The notes: generated by a model not told the origin, from the letters alone. DNA of 64,000 bases from Christiangramia sediminis (GCF_020552705.1 NZ_JAJBZG010000005.1:248001-312000), one strand, 5' to 3'; counted from the stretch's first letter, positions 26,980 through 36,262 are shown. Made by a program: numbers and translations.

Positions 26980-27443
26980 TAAGTCCAGGTGTTTCCTCTA
27001 AGTTTTATCGCTGCTCTTAAGACATCTCTCTGACTTATTTGTCCTACCAGTCTACCATTTTCAACAATAGGAAAACGCCTGAACTTTAATTCTGTGAACT
27101 TTCTTGCTGCCTCCAGAACATTCATATTGCCATCTATAGTTTCTACTTTTTTTACCATACGTTTTCCCACGGTGAGATCACTCATTGGCATATTATAATA
27201 ACGACTGTCTGAAATCTCTTTCACACAATCACCTTCAGAGATCATCCCCAATAACTCCATTTTCTCATTTACTACACAACCGCCGGATATTCCATGTTTG
27301 ATAAGTTTTTCCATCACATCCATGATATTTTCAGATTCTGTGAAGGTTACCAGATGCTCTGTCATATAATCCCTAACTGAAATTGGTGTTTCAGCAGGTT
27401 TTTCTGGGGCTGCACGCTTACCCATAAAACTTTTGATACCCAT
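26976..27443 (-). CDS. Stand-alone CBS-pair protein
   Basis: A 155-residue cytoplasmic protein consisting of a short basic N-terminus and two CBS domains (about 20-80 and 85-150), containing the typical VRDYMTEHLVTFTESENIMDVM and RFPIVENGRLVGQISQRDVLR patterns split over each repeat. CBS pairs bind adenine nucleotides and usually report energy status. The partner is unknown. It is convergent with DUF4174 and divergent from the M28 gene. Confidence 0.9.
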   Translation of the reverse strand: MGIKSFMGKRAAPEKPAETPISVRDYMTEHLVTFTESENIMDVMEKLIKHGISGGCVVNEKMELLGMISEGDCVKEISDSRYYNMPMSDLTVGKRMVKKVETIDGNMNVLEAARKFTELKFRRFPIVENGRLVGQISQRDVLRAAIKLRGNTWTY

Positions 27444-27514
27444 ATTGTATGTTTTTGATTACTAATTACTTAAATATAAGGATTTTTACTTTAGTGAGGA
27501 CTACCGTAAATTCA

Positions 27515-27546
27515 TTGCCGATTAATAAAAAACTTATTTAACTTTA
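27515..27546 (+). promoter_or_regulatory. Possible promoter of the M28 peptidase gene
   Basis: TTG (27515-27517), 21-bp spacer, TAACTTTA (27539-27546), one mismatch from TAnnTTTG, 21 bp before the ATG. Confidence 0.38.
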
Positions 27547-27566
27547 AGACTTCTGAATCTAAATTC

Positions 27567-29888
27567 ATGAATAACAGATTTACCGGCTTAGTTGCCTTTC
27601 TCCTGATCATTCTCGCTGTCTGGCTAAGTTTTAATTTTGACCAACCTCATTTTGAACCCGATTCCTCTAAAAATTTAACTGAATTTTCTACTTCCCGGGC
27701 GTTTGAACATGTGGAAGCGATTGCAAAAGAGCCACATTATGTTGGCAGTCCTGCTCATAGCAAAGTGAGAAATTATATTGTAGATCAACTCCAAAATATG
27801 GGACTTGAAGTACAAACCCAGGAAGCTTACCATCTTAATAAACATGGAGTTCTGGTCAAGCCGCAAAATATCCTTGCCAGAATTAAAGGTACTGGCGATA
27901 GCAATGCCCTCGTTCTAATGACACACTATGATAGTGCCATGCATTCGTCTTTTGGCGCAAGCGATGCCGGTAGCGGAGTTGCTACCATTCTGGAAGGCTT
28001 ACGGGCCTTTCTTGAAAAAAATACAGAACATGCGAATGATATAATTATTCTTTTTACCGATGCCGAAGAATTAGGATTGAACGGTGCTGGACTTTTTATA
28101 GAAGATCATCCCTGGGCTGAAGATGTAAAACTTGCCCTGAATTTTGAAGCCCGTGGCAGTGGTGGGAATCCTTTTATGCTCCTGGAAACTAATGCTAAAA
28201 ATGCGCGTTTAATTGAAGCCTTTCAGGAAGCAGGAGTTAAATATCCCGTGACCAACTCCCTTGCCTACAGCATTTATAAAATGTTACCGAATGATACAGA
28301 TCTTACTGTTCTAAGGGAACAGGGAGATATCAACGGCTATAATTTCGCTTTTATAGATGATCATTTTGATTATCATACCGCTACCGATCTCCCAGAAAAC
28401 CTGGATAAAGAAACCCTGGCACATCAGGGCAGTTATTTAATGCCACTTTTAGATCATTTTAGTAATACCGATATAGAAAATCTTTCCAGCGACAGGGACC
28501 TTATCTATTTCAGTCTGCCTTTTGGTGAATTTGTAAAATATCCCTTCAACTGGATCACCCCAATGCTCATCCTGGCGATCATTCTTTTTATGGCTCTGCT
28601 TATTTACGGCTTACGAAGGGACAGATTGAAGGTAACAGGAATATTTAAAGGTATTATACCAATGATTTTAAGTCTAATCCTGGCCGGACTTCTGGTTTGG
28701 GCTTTTTGGAAATTTTGCCTGTTCATTTATCCAGAATATTCTGAAATGGAACATGGATTCACCTATAATGGCTACTGGTATATCGCTATTTCCATATTCC
28801 TTGCGCTAGCAGTTTGTTTTATAATCTACCATTTACTTCGGAAAAGTCTTAGAACGGCATCGGTATTTATTGCCCCACTCCTTCTCTGGTTGGTGATCTG
28901 CGGACTGGTTTCTGTTTATCTCAAGGGTGCTGCTTATTTTATAATTCCGGTCTATTTTGGATTAGTTCAGCTTTTTGTGATGATTCGTCAGGAAAAACCA
29001 AATCGAATTCTGATGGTGATTCTCTCTATTCCTGCTATTTTTATTTTACTCCCGTTTATCTGGAGCCTGCCAGTCGCGCTGGGTCTAAAGATGCTTTTTG
29101 TTACCGCAATACTTACGAGTTTATTGTTTTTCCTTTTTCTGCCTTTATTCGGATATTTCAGACGTTTGAAATCCTTTGCGGTTCTTTGTTTTCTAGTATT
29201 TAATGTGCTTATCTTCGTGGCACATTATTATTCTGATTTTGATTCGGAAAGACCAAAGCCCAACAGTCTTGTATATTTACAGGATCTGGATGAAAATACT
29301 TCGACCTGGTATTCTTATGATAGAATAGTCGATGAATGGACCTCAGAATTTTTTGGGGAAGATCCTGTTGAAAGTTCTCATACTGAATCTAACTTTAGCA
29401 GTAAATATGGAAGTAGTTTTACTTTTAAAGCTGAAGCTCCTTCCATACAAATTCCTGAACCAGGAATTATTATTGAGAAAACCGGAGCAGATAGTTTAAA
29501 AAATCAGGCTTATTCCTTAAAAATCGCTCCCAACAGGAAGATTAACAGAATGGAGATCTATGAAACAAAAGATGTTGATTTTAAGGAATTCAAAGTAAAC
29601 GGCTTAGAAGCAGATGAAGTCTATCTGGGCAGCAATGCATTTCATATGTTTAAAAGACGCTGGAGAGAGCGTTTATTGACTTATTACGCGTCCAATCAGG
29701 ACACCTTAAGGATAGAGTTCAGCATTGAAAAAGGTGATCTGCCAGAATTTATTTTATATGAATCGGCTTACGATCTTATAGGAAATAAAGATCTAAACGT
29801 AAAACCAAGACCAGCAGGCATGATCCCCAGGCCTTTTGTGCTTAATGACGTTACTATTTTAAAGAAAACAATTAGAATTAAAGACTGA
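27567..29888 (+). CDS. M28 family membrane metallopeptidase
   Basis: A 773-residue zinc aminopeptidase with an N-terminal anchor helix (7-23), an extracytoplasmic M28 catalytic domain (about 45-310), about eight further membrane helices (about 330-560) and a soluble C-terminal domain. Zinc and catalytic residues visible: H120 and D122 in THYDS, D133 in SDAGSG, E167/E168 in DAEELG, E194 in FEARGSGG, and a late His in HTATD. The architecture resembles eukaryotic Fxna/vacuolar M28 peptidases. It is followed after one base by an SDR gene, so the two are coupled. Confidence 0.9.
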   Translation: MNNRFTGLVAFLLIILAVWLSFNFDQPHFEPDSSKNLTEFSTSRAFEHVEAIAKEPHYVGSPAHSKVRNYIVDQLQNMGLEVQTQEAYHLNKHGVLVKPQNILARIKGTGDSNALVLMTHYDSAMHSSFGASDAGSGVATILEGLRAFLEKNTEHANDIIILFTDAEELGLNGAGLFIEDHPWAEDVKLALNFEARGSGGNPFMLLETNAKNARLIEAFQEAGVKYPVTNSLAYSIYKMLPNDTDLTVLREQGDINGYNFAFIDDHFDYHTATDLPENLDKETLAHQGSYLMPLLDHFSNTDIENLSSDRDLIYFSLPFGEFVKYPFNWITPMLILAIILFMALLIYGLRRDRLKVTGIFKGIIPMILSLILAGLLVWAFWKFCLFIYPEYSEMEHGFTYNGYWYIAISIFLALAVCFIIYHLLRKSLRTASVFIAPLLLWLVICGLVSVYLKGAAYFIIPVYFGLVQLFVMIRQEKPNRILMVILSIPAIFILLPFIWSLPVALGLKMLFVTAILTSLLFFLFLPLFGYFRRLKSFAVLCFLVFNVLIFVAHYYSDFDSERPKPNSLVYLQDLDENTSTWYSYDRIVDEWTSEFFGEDPVESSHTESNFSSKYGSSFTFKAEAPSIQIPEPGIIIEKTGADSLKNQAYSLKIAPNRKINRMEIYETKDVDFKEFKVNGLEADEVYLGSNAFHMFKRRWRERLLTYYASNQDTLRIEFSIEKGDLPEFILYESAYDLIGNKDLNVKPRPAGMIPRPFVLNDVTILKKTIRIKD

Positions 29889-29889
29889 G

Positions 29890-30696
29890 ATGAAAATATC
29901 AATATTAGGATGCGGCTGGTTAGGAATGGAACTGGGAAAAAGACTTTACAAAGAAAACCATGAAGTGAGAGGTTCGGTTACCCGAATGGAAAAAATGAGT
30001 GAAGTCCGCGATGCTGGTATGATTCCCTATTCCATCAAGTTATTTGAACGGGGAATTCAGGGAGACATACGTTCTTTTCTTTCGGGAATTAATATTCTTA
30101 TCGTAGATGTGCCACCGGGATTAAGAAAAAACCCTGAGATCAATTTTGTAAAAAAAATAAAGAAACTGATTCCATATATCGAAAAATCATATGTTCAGAA
30201 GGTAATTTTTACCAGTTCCACTTCGGTCTATGAAGATACAGAAGATTTTAAGCAATATGATGAAACTGCAAATACCAATAATTCTGAGAATACCTCGATT
30301 CAACTAAGAAATGTGGAGTTATTGTTTTTAAATAATGAAAGTTTTAACGCTTCCATTCTAAGATTTGGTGGCCTTATTGGCGAAAAAAGGCATCCAATCT
30401 CCCATTTAGCAGGAAAAACCGGAATAAAAAATCCTGAGGCACCCGTTAACCTGGTACACCAGGAAGATTGCATTGAAGCAATTCTAAAGTTGATGGAAAA
30501 AGAAAAGGATAATTCTATCTGGAATGTGGTCTATCCGGAACACCCAACTAAAAAAGAATATTATACCAGGATCGCAGCAGAGCGAGAACTTGCAACCCCT
30601 GAATTTGATGATTCAGAGGCTTCAAAAGGGAAAATAATAAGTTCAGATAAACTTAAAAAAGATCTGAATTTTAAATTCTCTAAGCCCATTTATTAA
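29890..30696 (+). CDS. NAD(P)-binding epimerase-like protein (YeeZ/SDR type)
   Basis: A 268-residue Rossmann-fold protein with an N-terminal dinucleotide motif GCGWLGMELG (7-16) and the segment FTSSTSVYED, typical of the atypical SDR group related to YeeZ. The usual SDR YxxxK pair is not evident, so catalysis is uncertain. It is probably co-transcribed with the M28 gene (1-bp gap). Its stop codon abuts that of the convergent lipoprotein gene. Confidence 0.78.
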   Translation: MKISILGCGWLGMELGKRLYKENHEVRGSVTRMEKMSEVRDAGMIPYSIKLFERGIQGDIRSFLSGINILIVDVPPGLRKNPEINFVKKIKKLIPYIEKSYVQKVIFTSSTSVYEDTEDFKQYDETANTNNSENTSIQLRNVELLFLNNESFNASILRFGGLIGEKRHPISHLAGKTGIKNPEAPVNLVHQEDCIEAILKLMEKEKDNSIWNVVYPEHPTKKEYYTRIAAERELATPEFDDSEASKGKIISSDKLKKDLNFKFSKPIY

Positions 30697-31257
30697 TTAT
30701 TGTACTTTAAGTTTGAATTCACCCGTAATATTTTTTGATTGAGATTTATCATTGGCATTGTAAACCATAATATCGAAATTACCTTTTAAATTTTCTCCAT
30801 CCCATAAGGTAATTTCAAGATAGCCGTCTTCTCCGGTATCATAAAGGGAATACCAGGAAATACCAAAATCGAAAAAATTACAGTTATTTTTCTGTTCTTT
30901 CCCGGTCTTATAAATTCCTTCGCCATTAAAGTTTTCAATATTACCTCCCAGTCTTTGCAATTCATTAGAACTTGTTTCTTCCATTTTTCCCCAAAAACTC
31001 AGAGAATGATATAATTCACCAGAACGTGAATATCTGGCAACTAATTCGGCACCTAATTTCTTTTCACTTTGGTTTTTTGTTCCAGCTCCAAAAATTATAT
31101 CCCTGGTTCCTAATTTAAGGTAGATAAATTCTTCATAATTTTCAGTATTTATTGGTTCTGAATTTTGTTGAATTTCATCCGGAGATAGATCATTGTCATC
31201 TGCCTGGCAGGAAATAAAAAGAAGAGAAACTAAAAAGAATTTGATAAGAATACGCAT
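30697..31257 (-). CDS. Predicted lipoprotein, unknown function
   Basis: A 186-residue protein from ATG 31257 with lipoprotein signal (MRILIKFFLVSLLFIS-C). A TTG three codons upstream opens a longer frame but the ATG is preferred. The mature part is acidic and probably beta-rich (GDFGISWYSLYDTGEDGYLEI-like strands, shown here only as the pieces ISWYSLYDTGEDG and NFDIMVYNA). No family recognised. A palindrome lies just upstream. Confidence 0.65.
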   Translation of the reverse strand: MRILIKFFLVSLLFISCQADDNDLSPDEIQQNSEPINTENYEEFIYLKLGTRDIIFGAGTKNQSEKKLGAELVARYSRSGELYHSLSFWGKMEETSSNELQRLGGNIENFNGEGIYKTGKEQKNNCNFFDFGISWYSLYDTGEDGYLEITLWDGENLKGNFDIMVYNANDKSQSKNITGEFKLKVQ

Positions 31258-31264
31258 GGCCCCC

Positions 31265-31281
31265 AAGTTTAAATTAAACTT
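31265..31281. repeat. Palindrome AAGTTTAA-A-TTAAACTT
   Basis: Perfect 8-base arms with a one-base centre, 7 bp upstream of the lipoprotein ATG at 31257. It could be an operator for that gene; inference only. Confidence 0.35.
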
Positions 31282-31411
31282 CTGTAGGGTCTTATAACAT
31301 AAGAATATACAATTTTAATTACTGATTATCAGTTCATTACGTATTTTTTAGTTGAATTGAATAAAATTTCGGTTTAAAAACAAAGTCCACATTTGAGTGT
31401 AGTAATTTTAA

Positions 31412-32137
31412 TCACTTAGAATATGCTTCGGCATAAGGAGACCATATTTCATAAATAGGATCGCCTTTTGAACTTTTACCGGAATGATGCCATTCCCCGT
31501 CTTTTACTTCATAATCGAATTGCAGACTAGCTCCTACTCTATTTTTATCTCTGGAGAACAAATCGATATTTTCAGAATATTTTCCATTTTCGGCTGAGTA
31601 ATTTCCAGCACCGGTACCGTAGAATTCTCTGGTTGCTGAATTGAAGGCCACCCATTGGAATCTTTCTCCACCAAGAATTTTTATGGTGCGACGATCGCCG
31701 GGTTTCATAGTGTTCATCTCTCCGTCTCTTTGTCTACCGGTGATCACCCAGTTTCCATCAAGATCATTTTGTTCTTTTGAGATTCTTTTCCAGAGCTGAA
31801 CTGAATTTACCTCATTTATCTCAATAGTATTTTCATCAATAAATTCCAGTTTTGGGTCTGAAGTTTGGCCCACGAGTTCCGGTGATTTTGTATTAAAATC
31901 CAGCATTACTGAATAATCTTCAGCATTATATTCGCCTCCCAGGGCCCATAAAAATTCATTGGAATCTGTTACTTTGGCGGCTTCAGCAAAGTAATCGTCC
32001 TGGTAGATCCTTATAACTTCTTTATTAGTAAGGTTTTGACCATTCTCTTCGGTAAGTTTCCAAGAACCATCGAGAGATTGTGCGGTTGTGCCAAGGCTTA
32101 ATGCGGTAAAAACTAAAAGTATATATAGCTTTTTCAT
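31412..32137 (-). CDS. Exported protein with two lipocalin-like repeats
   Basis: A 241-residue protein with signal peptide (1-19, ...GTTA-Q). Two similar halves begin LDGSWKLTEENG (about 22) and LDGNWVITGRQRDG (about 126), each followed by strand-rich sequence that includes YSAENGKYSENID-type turns. This resembles the lipocalin-like domains of Bacteroidetes exported proteins. Function is unknown. No close partner; hflX lies downstream on the same strand 200 bp away from its start codon region. Confidence 0.65.
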   Translation of the reverse strand: MKKLYILLVFTALSLGTTAQSLDGSWKLTEENGQNLTNKEVIRIYQDDYFAEAAKVTDSNEFLWALGGEYNAEDYSVMLDFNTKSPELVGQTSDPKLEFIDENTIEINEVNSVQLWKRISKEQNDLDGNWVITGRQRDGEMNTMKPGDRRTIKILGGERFQWVAFNSATREFYGTGAGNYSAENGKYSENIDLFSRDKNRVGASLQFDYEVKDGEWHHSGKSSKGDPIYEIWSPYAEAYSK

Positions 32138-32205
32138 ATCTATAAGTTTTTGATTCCCATAAATTTAAAAAGATACTTTCAAAAATCAGTTAAAGTTTTA
32201 CCAAG

Positions 32206-33429
32206 CTATTCTTTCTCCTCACCGTATTTATCGTATTCCGGATACAGAAAGTTATTGTAAGGAAATCTGGTAATATGAATTTCTCTAACCGCCTCGTATA
32301 CTTTTTTGCGAAAATGCTCCATATTCTCCTTATTAAGAGCAGAAATGAAAAGCGCATTATCGCCAACACGGTTCATCCATGTTTTTTTCCATTCTTTAAG
32401 GGTATAATGAGCTGAAGTTTTTTCTGTCATCAGGTCATCCTCTTCGATCTTTTCTGCTTTATAAGTATCGATCTTATTAAAAACCATGATGGTGGGTTTG
32501 CCAATAGTTTCAATTTCGGTAAGGATCTGGTTTACAGAATCTATATGATCTTCAAAATTTGGATGTGAAATATCTACTACATGTAATAGAAGATCTGCCT
32601 CTCTCACCTCATCCAGTGTTGATTTAAACGACTCTACAAGCTGCGTAGGCAACTTTCTTATGAATCCAACCGTATCACTTAACAAGAACGGCAGGTTGCG
32701 TATAACCACCTTTCTAACGGTTGTATCCAGAGTTGCAAAGAGTTTATTCTCGGCAAATACCTCACTTTTACTAATAACGTTCATCAAGGTAGATTTACCT
32801 ACGTTGGTATATCCAACCAGAGCAACACGTACTAACTGTCCCCGGTTACCCCGCTGAACTTCCATTTGCTTATCAATGGTTTTCAGCTGTTTCTTTAAAA
32901 GGGAGATTTTATCACGAACGATCCTACGGTCAGTTTCGATCTCCGTTTCTCCGGGACCACGCATACCAATACCACCACGCTGTCTTTCAAGGTGAGTCCA
33001 CATACCGGCAAGTCTGGGAAGCAAATATTCATATTGTGCCAGTTCTACCTGGGTTCTCGCATAACTGGTCTTTGCTCTTTGTGCAAAAATATCCAGGATT
33101 AGACCGGTCCTGTCCAGGATCTTACATTTCAATATCTTTTCAATATTCTTTTGCTGGGCAGGAGAAAGTTCATCATCAAAAATTACGGCCCCTATATCAT
33201 TCTCATCAGCGAATTCCTTTACATCGTTCATTTTCCCGGAACCTATAAAGGTCTTTGGGTCCGGGCGATCCAAACGCTGTGAAAATCTCTTGATAACTTC
33301 CCCACCGGCAGTATAGGTAAGGAACTCCAGTTCATCCAGATATTCCTCCAGTTTATCCTGGTCCTGATCTTTGGTAACTATACCAACCAGTACAGTTCTT
33401 TCGTAAGATAAATCGGTCTTTTCAATCAT
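32206..33429 (-). CDS. hflX: Ribosome-associated GTPase HflX
   Basis: A 407-residue P-loop GTPase that splits stalled ribosomes. I start at ATG 33429 (MIEKTDLSYERTVLVGI) rather than a TTG six codons upstream. It has an N-terminal HflX domain (about 10-175) with the Gly-rich segment ERQRGGIGMRGPGETEIETD, G1 GYTNVGKST (206-214), the switch region and G3 DTVGFIRKLP, and NKID as G4. Highly conserved. It is transcribed away from the convergent region and not in an obvious operon. Confidence 0.95.
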   Translation of the reverse strand: MIEKTDLSYERTVLVGIVTKDQDQDKLEEYLDELEFLTYTAGGEVIKRFSQRLDRPDPKTFIGSGKMNDVKEFADENDIGAVIFDDELSPAQQKNIEKILKCKILDRTGLILDIFAQRAKTSYARTQVELAQYEYLLPRLAGMWTHLERQRGGIGMRGPGETEIETDRRIVRDKISLLKKQLKTIDKQMEVQRGNRGQLVRVALVGYTNVGKSTLMNVISKSEVFAENKLFATLDTTVRKVVIRNLPFLLSDTVGFIRKLPTQLVESFKSTLDEVREADLLLHVVDISHPNFEDHIDSVNQILTEIETIGKPTIMVFNKIDTYKAEKIEEDDLMTEKTSAHYTLKEWKKTWMNRVGDNALFISALNKENMEHFRKKVYEAVREIHITRFPYNNFLYPEYDKYGEEKE

Positions 33430-33498
33430 AGGTGTAAAGATAATCAATAGAAAGCTACTGTATTAACAGCTCGCCTACTTCAACAAAAATTTAACTGA

Positions 33499-33531
33499 AA
33501 AGGCCTGCATATATTAAAATACACAGGCCTT
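33499..33531 (-). terminator. Probable terminator after the DUF3078 gene
   Basis: On the minus strand AAGGCCTG pairs with CAGGCCTT across a 16-base A/T loop, followed by TTTTCAG. It would end the sufE-DUF3078 transcript. Confidence 0.5.
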
Positions 33532-33555
33532 ATAATATTATAGGTTCGGTTTGAT

Positions 33556-34461
33556 CTAGAATCCGAAATTAAATCCTACCCCTAGTACCTCCCTGATCTG
33601 AAAGGCTCCAACAGCATTATCATCATAAATTGCCTGAAAGATGAAATTGGCAGAAAGATAGTCGTTGATGCCCATTTCAAGATTCAGCAAATAATCTATA
33701 TCTATGTTTGCCGGTTTGTCTAAATAATTTGAATAGAGCGCAAGAGAATGTTCCATATTTACATTTTCCAGTATTTCGTAGCTTACAAACCCGCTTAGCG
33801 AAGCACCAAATTCATATCGCATGGATTTTCCCTGATCTACCCCAAAATAATCTCCATCTATATATCCTTGAATAGAAGTAAAATCTTTATCCACGAAAAT
33901 GAATCTTGCCGTGGCAGGAGCAAGATTTACCACAAAATTATCGGTCTTTTTGTACATAATGCCAGGCCCGGTTTGTAAATATCCCGGGGACATAAAATGG
34001 GTAGTCTCTGTACGTGTAGTTTCTCCAGTTTCGGGATCTTCTCCAAATTCATATCCCTTTGCAAACTGGGTTCTAAAGTTCAAAAACCAGGAATAATAAA
34101 AATTAGTCTCCTCTATTTGTTTGCCGGCGATGGAATTCAATTCCAACCTGTCACTGGTCTTTCTTGCAAATTCATCTCCCTTCACCTTGGTTAGCCCGTA
34201 ATTTGCAATGATCTTGTTATCCCATGTGAAATCATCCTTGCGATAATTAAATTGATAATTTACCGTTAGATTCCCGGCAATACTGGAGGTTCCTCCACCG
34301 GTCCATTCTTTATTAAAGGCTGATTGGTTGAAAAGCAACTGGATATTTCCTTCTTTAGTCCAACCGTTTGGGGGTATGGAATCTTTTTTTTCTTCTTCCT
34401 GCGTAAATGCTATTCCAGAGCAAAGAAGCAATGAAAATGCAAATAGTAAAGTTCTATTCAT
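33556..34461 (-). CDS. DUF3078 family outer membrane protein
   Basis: A 301-residue protein with a signal peptide (1-21, ending IAFT-Q) from ATG 34461; an earlier ATG adds 14 residues ahead of the signal. Motifs include PPNGWTKEGNIQLLFNQSAF and NEWTGGGTSSIAGNL-type beta strands (KEWTGGGTSSIAGNL). Alternating hydrophobic and aromatic strands and the C-terminal Phe (VGFNFGF) suggest an outer-membrane beta-barrel. It is the last gene of the minus-strand cluster with sufE, DUF59 and DUF2480; its link to Fe-S assembly is only positional. Confidence 0.8.
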   Translation of the reverse strand: MNRTLLFAFSLLLCSGIAFTQEEEKKDSIPPNGWTKEGNIQLLFNQSAFNKEWTGGGTSSIAGNLTVNYQFNYRKDDFTWDNKIIANYGLTKVKGDEFARKTSDRLELNSIAGKQIEETNFYYSWFLNFRTQFAKGYEFGEDPETGETTRTETTHFMSPGYLQTGPGIMYKKTDNFVVNLAPATARFIFVDKDFTSIQGYIDGDYFGVDQGKSMRYEFGASLSGFVSYEILENVNMEHSLALYSNYLDKPANIDIDYLLNLEMGINDYLSANFIFQAIYDDNAVGAFQIREVLGVGFNFGF

Positions 34462-34463
34462 TT

Positions 34464-34976
34464 CTATTTTTTTGATTGTTTGTATAAAGGAACTGATGAA
34501 CATGCTTCTCCATACATAAGGCTTTTCACAACGGGTTGTAATTTATTTATCAGAAAAATATAAGCATTTTTGGGTACTGGCCTGTTTGAACAACCCTTAA
34601 TAATAACCGATTTATCTGTTAAATCTGAAACATCTAATTGCTCAATAATTTCCTGATATAGATGACTTTCAAGAATTTCCAGATCACCTATAACTACTTT
34701 TTTTGCGTAAGGCTCAAGGTAAGTGCTTACCAGCATATATGCCCAGGCAGGCACGATCGCATCTGTAGAACAAGTAAGCGCCACGAACTTATCCTGGTAT
34801 TGAGACCAGTCATGTTGTTTAGCATACTCCCTGAAATCCTTTTCTTTTAAAACAAATCCTTCATAAAGCCACTGGCTAAGATCAAAAAGAAACCTTTCCC
34901 CTTTTGGATAGTGATCCTCAAGGTTAAAGGTTATCAGTTTACTTTGAGCGACCCGATTTAATATCTCTTCCGCCAT
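34464..34976 (-). CDS. DUF2480 family protein
   Basis: A 170-residue cytoplasmic protein. The pattern DLSQWLYEGFVLKEKDFRE, then ALTCSTDAIVPAWAYMLV and a final segment CSNRPVPKNAYIFL, is characteristic of DUF2480, a Bacteroidetes-specific family found with SUF genes. Three Cys residues (in LTCST, KGCSN and EACSS) could bind a metal or cluster. It is 9 bp downstream of the DUF59 gene and is probably an Fe-S-related accessory factor, by context only. Confidence 0.8.
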   Translation of the reverse strand: MAEEILNRVAQSKLITFNLEDHYPKGERFLFDLSQWLYEGFVLKEKDFREYAKQHDWSQYQDKFVALTCSTDAIVPAWAYMLVSTYLEPYAKKVVIGDLEILESHLYQEIIEQLDVSDLTDKSVIIKGCSNRPVPKNAYIFLINKLQPVVKSLMYGEACSSVPLYKQSKK

Positions 34977-34985
34977 AATTTCAAA

Positions 34986-35309
34986 TTATAAAAGTCCCAG
35001 TTCCAGCTTGGCGCCTTCACTCATAAGGTCCTGACTCCAGGGCGGATCAAAAGTGATCTCCACCTCAGCATCTTTTACCATATCCAGAGACTTTACTTTT
35101 TCCTCCACTTCCAGTGGAAGAGTTTCAGCTACGGGACAGTTTGGAGTGGTAAGAGTCATTAGGATCTTCACATCATAATCTGTACTCACCATCACATCGT
35201 AAATAAGCCCCAGCTCATATATATCTACCGGAATTTCCGGATCATATATGGTTTTAAGAACAGTTACGATCTTCTCCCCTAACTCCTGTGTATTAATTTC
35301 CTGTTCCAT
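34986..35309 (-). CDS. Metal-sulfur cluster assembly factor, DUF59/MIP18 (SufT-like)
   Basis: A 107-residue DUF59 protein. GEKIVTVLKTIYDPEIPVDIYELGLIYD is the family signature, followed by LMTLTTPNCPVAETLPLEVEEK with the conserved Cys (TTPNCP). Members assist Fe-S cluster maturation (SufT) or delivery. It starts one base after the sufE stop, so it is co-transcribed with sufE. Confidence 0.9.
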   Translation of the reverse strand: MEQEINTQELGEKIVTVLKTIYDPEIPVDIYELGLIYDVMVSTDYDVKILMTLTTPNCPVAETLPLEVEEKVKSLDMVKDAEVEITFDPPWSQDLMSEGAKLELGLL

Positions 35310-35310
35310 C

Positions 35311-35733
35311 TTAGTTCAATTGCGTTTGGTATGCCAATGCATACATTTTTAGTTGTTTGATCATACTCACCAAGCCGTTGGCTCGTGTTGGAGATAAATG
35401 CTCTTTTAAGCCAATTTCATCAATAAATTTGGTGTCGGCTTCAATAATTTCTGAAGGATGTTGTTCTGAAAATACTCTAATAAGAATTGCCACGATACCT
35501 TTAGTGATTATAGCATCACTGTCTGCCGTGAAAGCAAGTTTATTTCCTTCAAGTTCAGCATGAACCCATACTTTACTTTGGCAACCTTTGATCAAATTCT
35601 CGTCAATCTTATATTTTTCGTCAATAAGAGGAAGAGACTTTCCCAGCTCTATCATATATTCATAGCGCTGCATCCAGTCATCAAACATTGAAAACTCATC
35701 AATTACCTCCTGTTGTTTTTCCTGAATCGTCAT
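35311..35733 (-). CDS. sufE: Cysteine desulfuration protein SufE
   Basis: A 140-residue SufE that takes persulfide from SufS and passes it to SufB. The catalytic Cys is in LIKGCQSKVWV, in the expected position in the first third. The segment GLVSMIKQLK near the C-terminus is also typical. The gene follows a lipoprotein gene 37 bp upstream and is separated from sufS by that gene and a terminator. Confidence 0.93.
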   Translation of the reverse strand: MTIQEKQQEVIDEFSMFDDWMQRYEYMIELGKSLPLIDEKYKIDENLIKGCQSKVWVHAELEGNKLAFTADSDAIITKGIVAILIRVFSEQHPSEIIEADTKFIDEIGLKEHLSPTRANGLVSMIKQLKMYALAYQTQLN

Positions 35734-35770
35734 ATTTCAATTTTACACAAAAGTACAATAAGAAGAAGTG

Positions 35771-36202
35771 CTATTCAACATTTTCTGCCAATCTTAAAAT
35801 AGCCTCCACTAATGGCTTTACTTCTGCCGGCGGATTACCGTGATCGAATGAATTAGTCTTAAAAATGGTATCATTCTTACGCACACTCAGGAGCGCATGA
35901 AGGGCGGCATCTGATGCTCTGGAGTCTGATGGAGCTTTTAATTTGCTCATTTCTGAAATATCGATATTTTGAGCAGTATTCACCAGAGAATTCCACTTTG
36001 CTGGAGTGATATTATTTGAATTTTCATTAGAATTCAAACCTGTACTTTTTACCTGAATTTTATCAGGAGTTACGGTATATATGGTTGAAGAACCCCGGGT
36101 AAAGGTTTCGTAGGTAAAGGATTCAATTGAATCTATTTTCTGGTTGGAACAATTATTAGTAGAGAAGAACATCATTATAAGGACTAAAAAAGAAATTTTC
36201 AT
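35771..36202 (-). CDS. Predicted lipoprotein in the suf locus, unknown function
   Basis: A 143-residue lipoprotein from ATG 36202 (MKISFLVLIMMFFSTNN-C). A longer frame starts at GTG 36247 inside the sufS terminator and is rejected. The mature part has TYETFTRGSSTIYTVTPDK and a serine/aspartate-rich middle; no family recognised. It sits between the sufS terminator and sufE, so it leads the second part of the locus. Confidence 0.7.
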   Translation of the reverse strand: MKISFLVLIMMFFSTNNCSNQKIDSIESFTYETFTRGSSTIYTVTPDKIQVKSTGLNSNENSNNITPAKWNSLVNTAQNIDISEMSKLKAPSDSRASDAALHALLSVRKNDTIFKTNSFDHGNPPAEVKPLVEAILRLAENVE

Positions 36203-36232
36203 ATCTATATTCTTTATGGATTTATGACATAT

Positions 36233-36262
36233 TACAAAAAAAGGCACCGCAAGGGTGCCTCT
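36233..36262 (-). terminator. Intrinsic terminator after sufS
   Basis: On the minus strand AGGCACC pairs with GGTGCCT across loop CTTGC, then TTTTTTTGT. It splits the Fe-S locus into sufABCDS and sufE-DUF3078 sections, with probable partial read-through. Confidence 0.88.
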
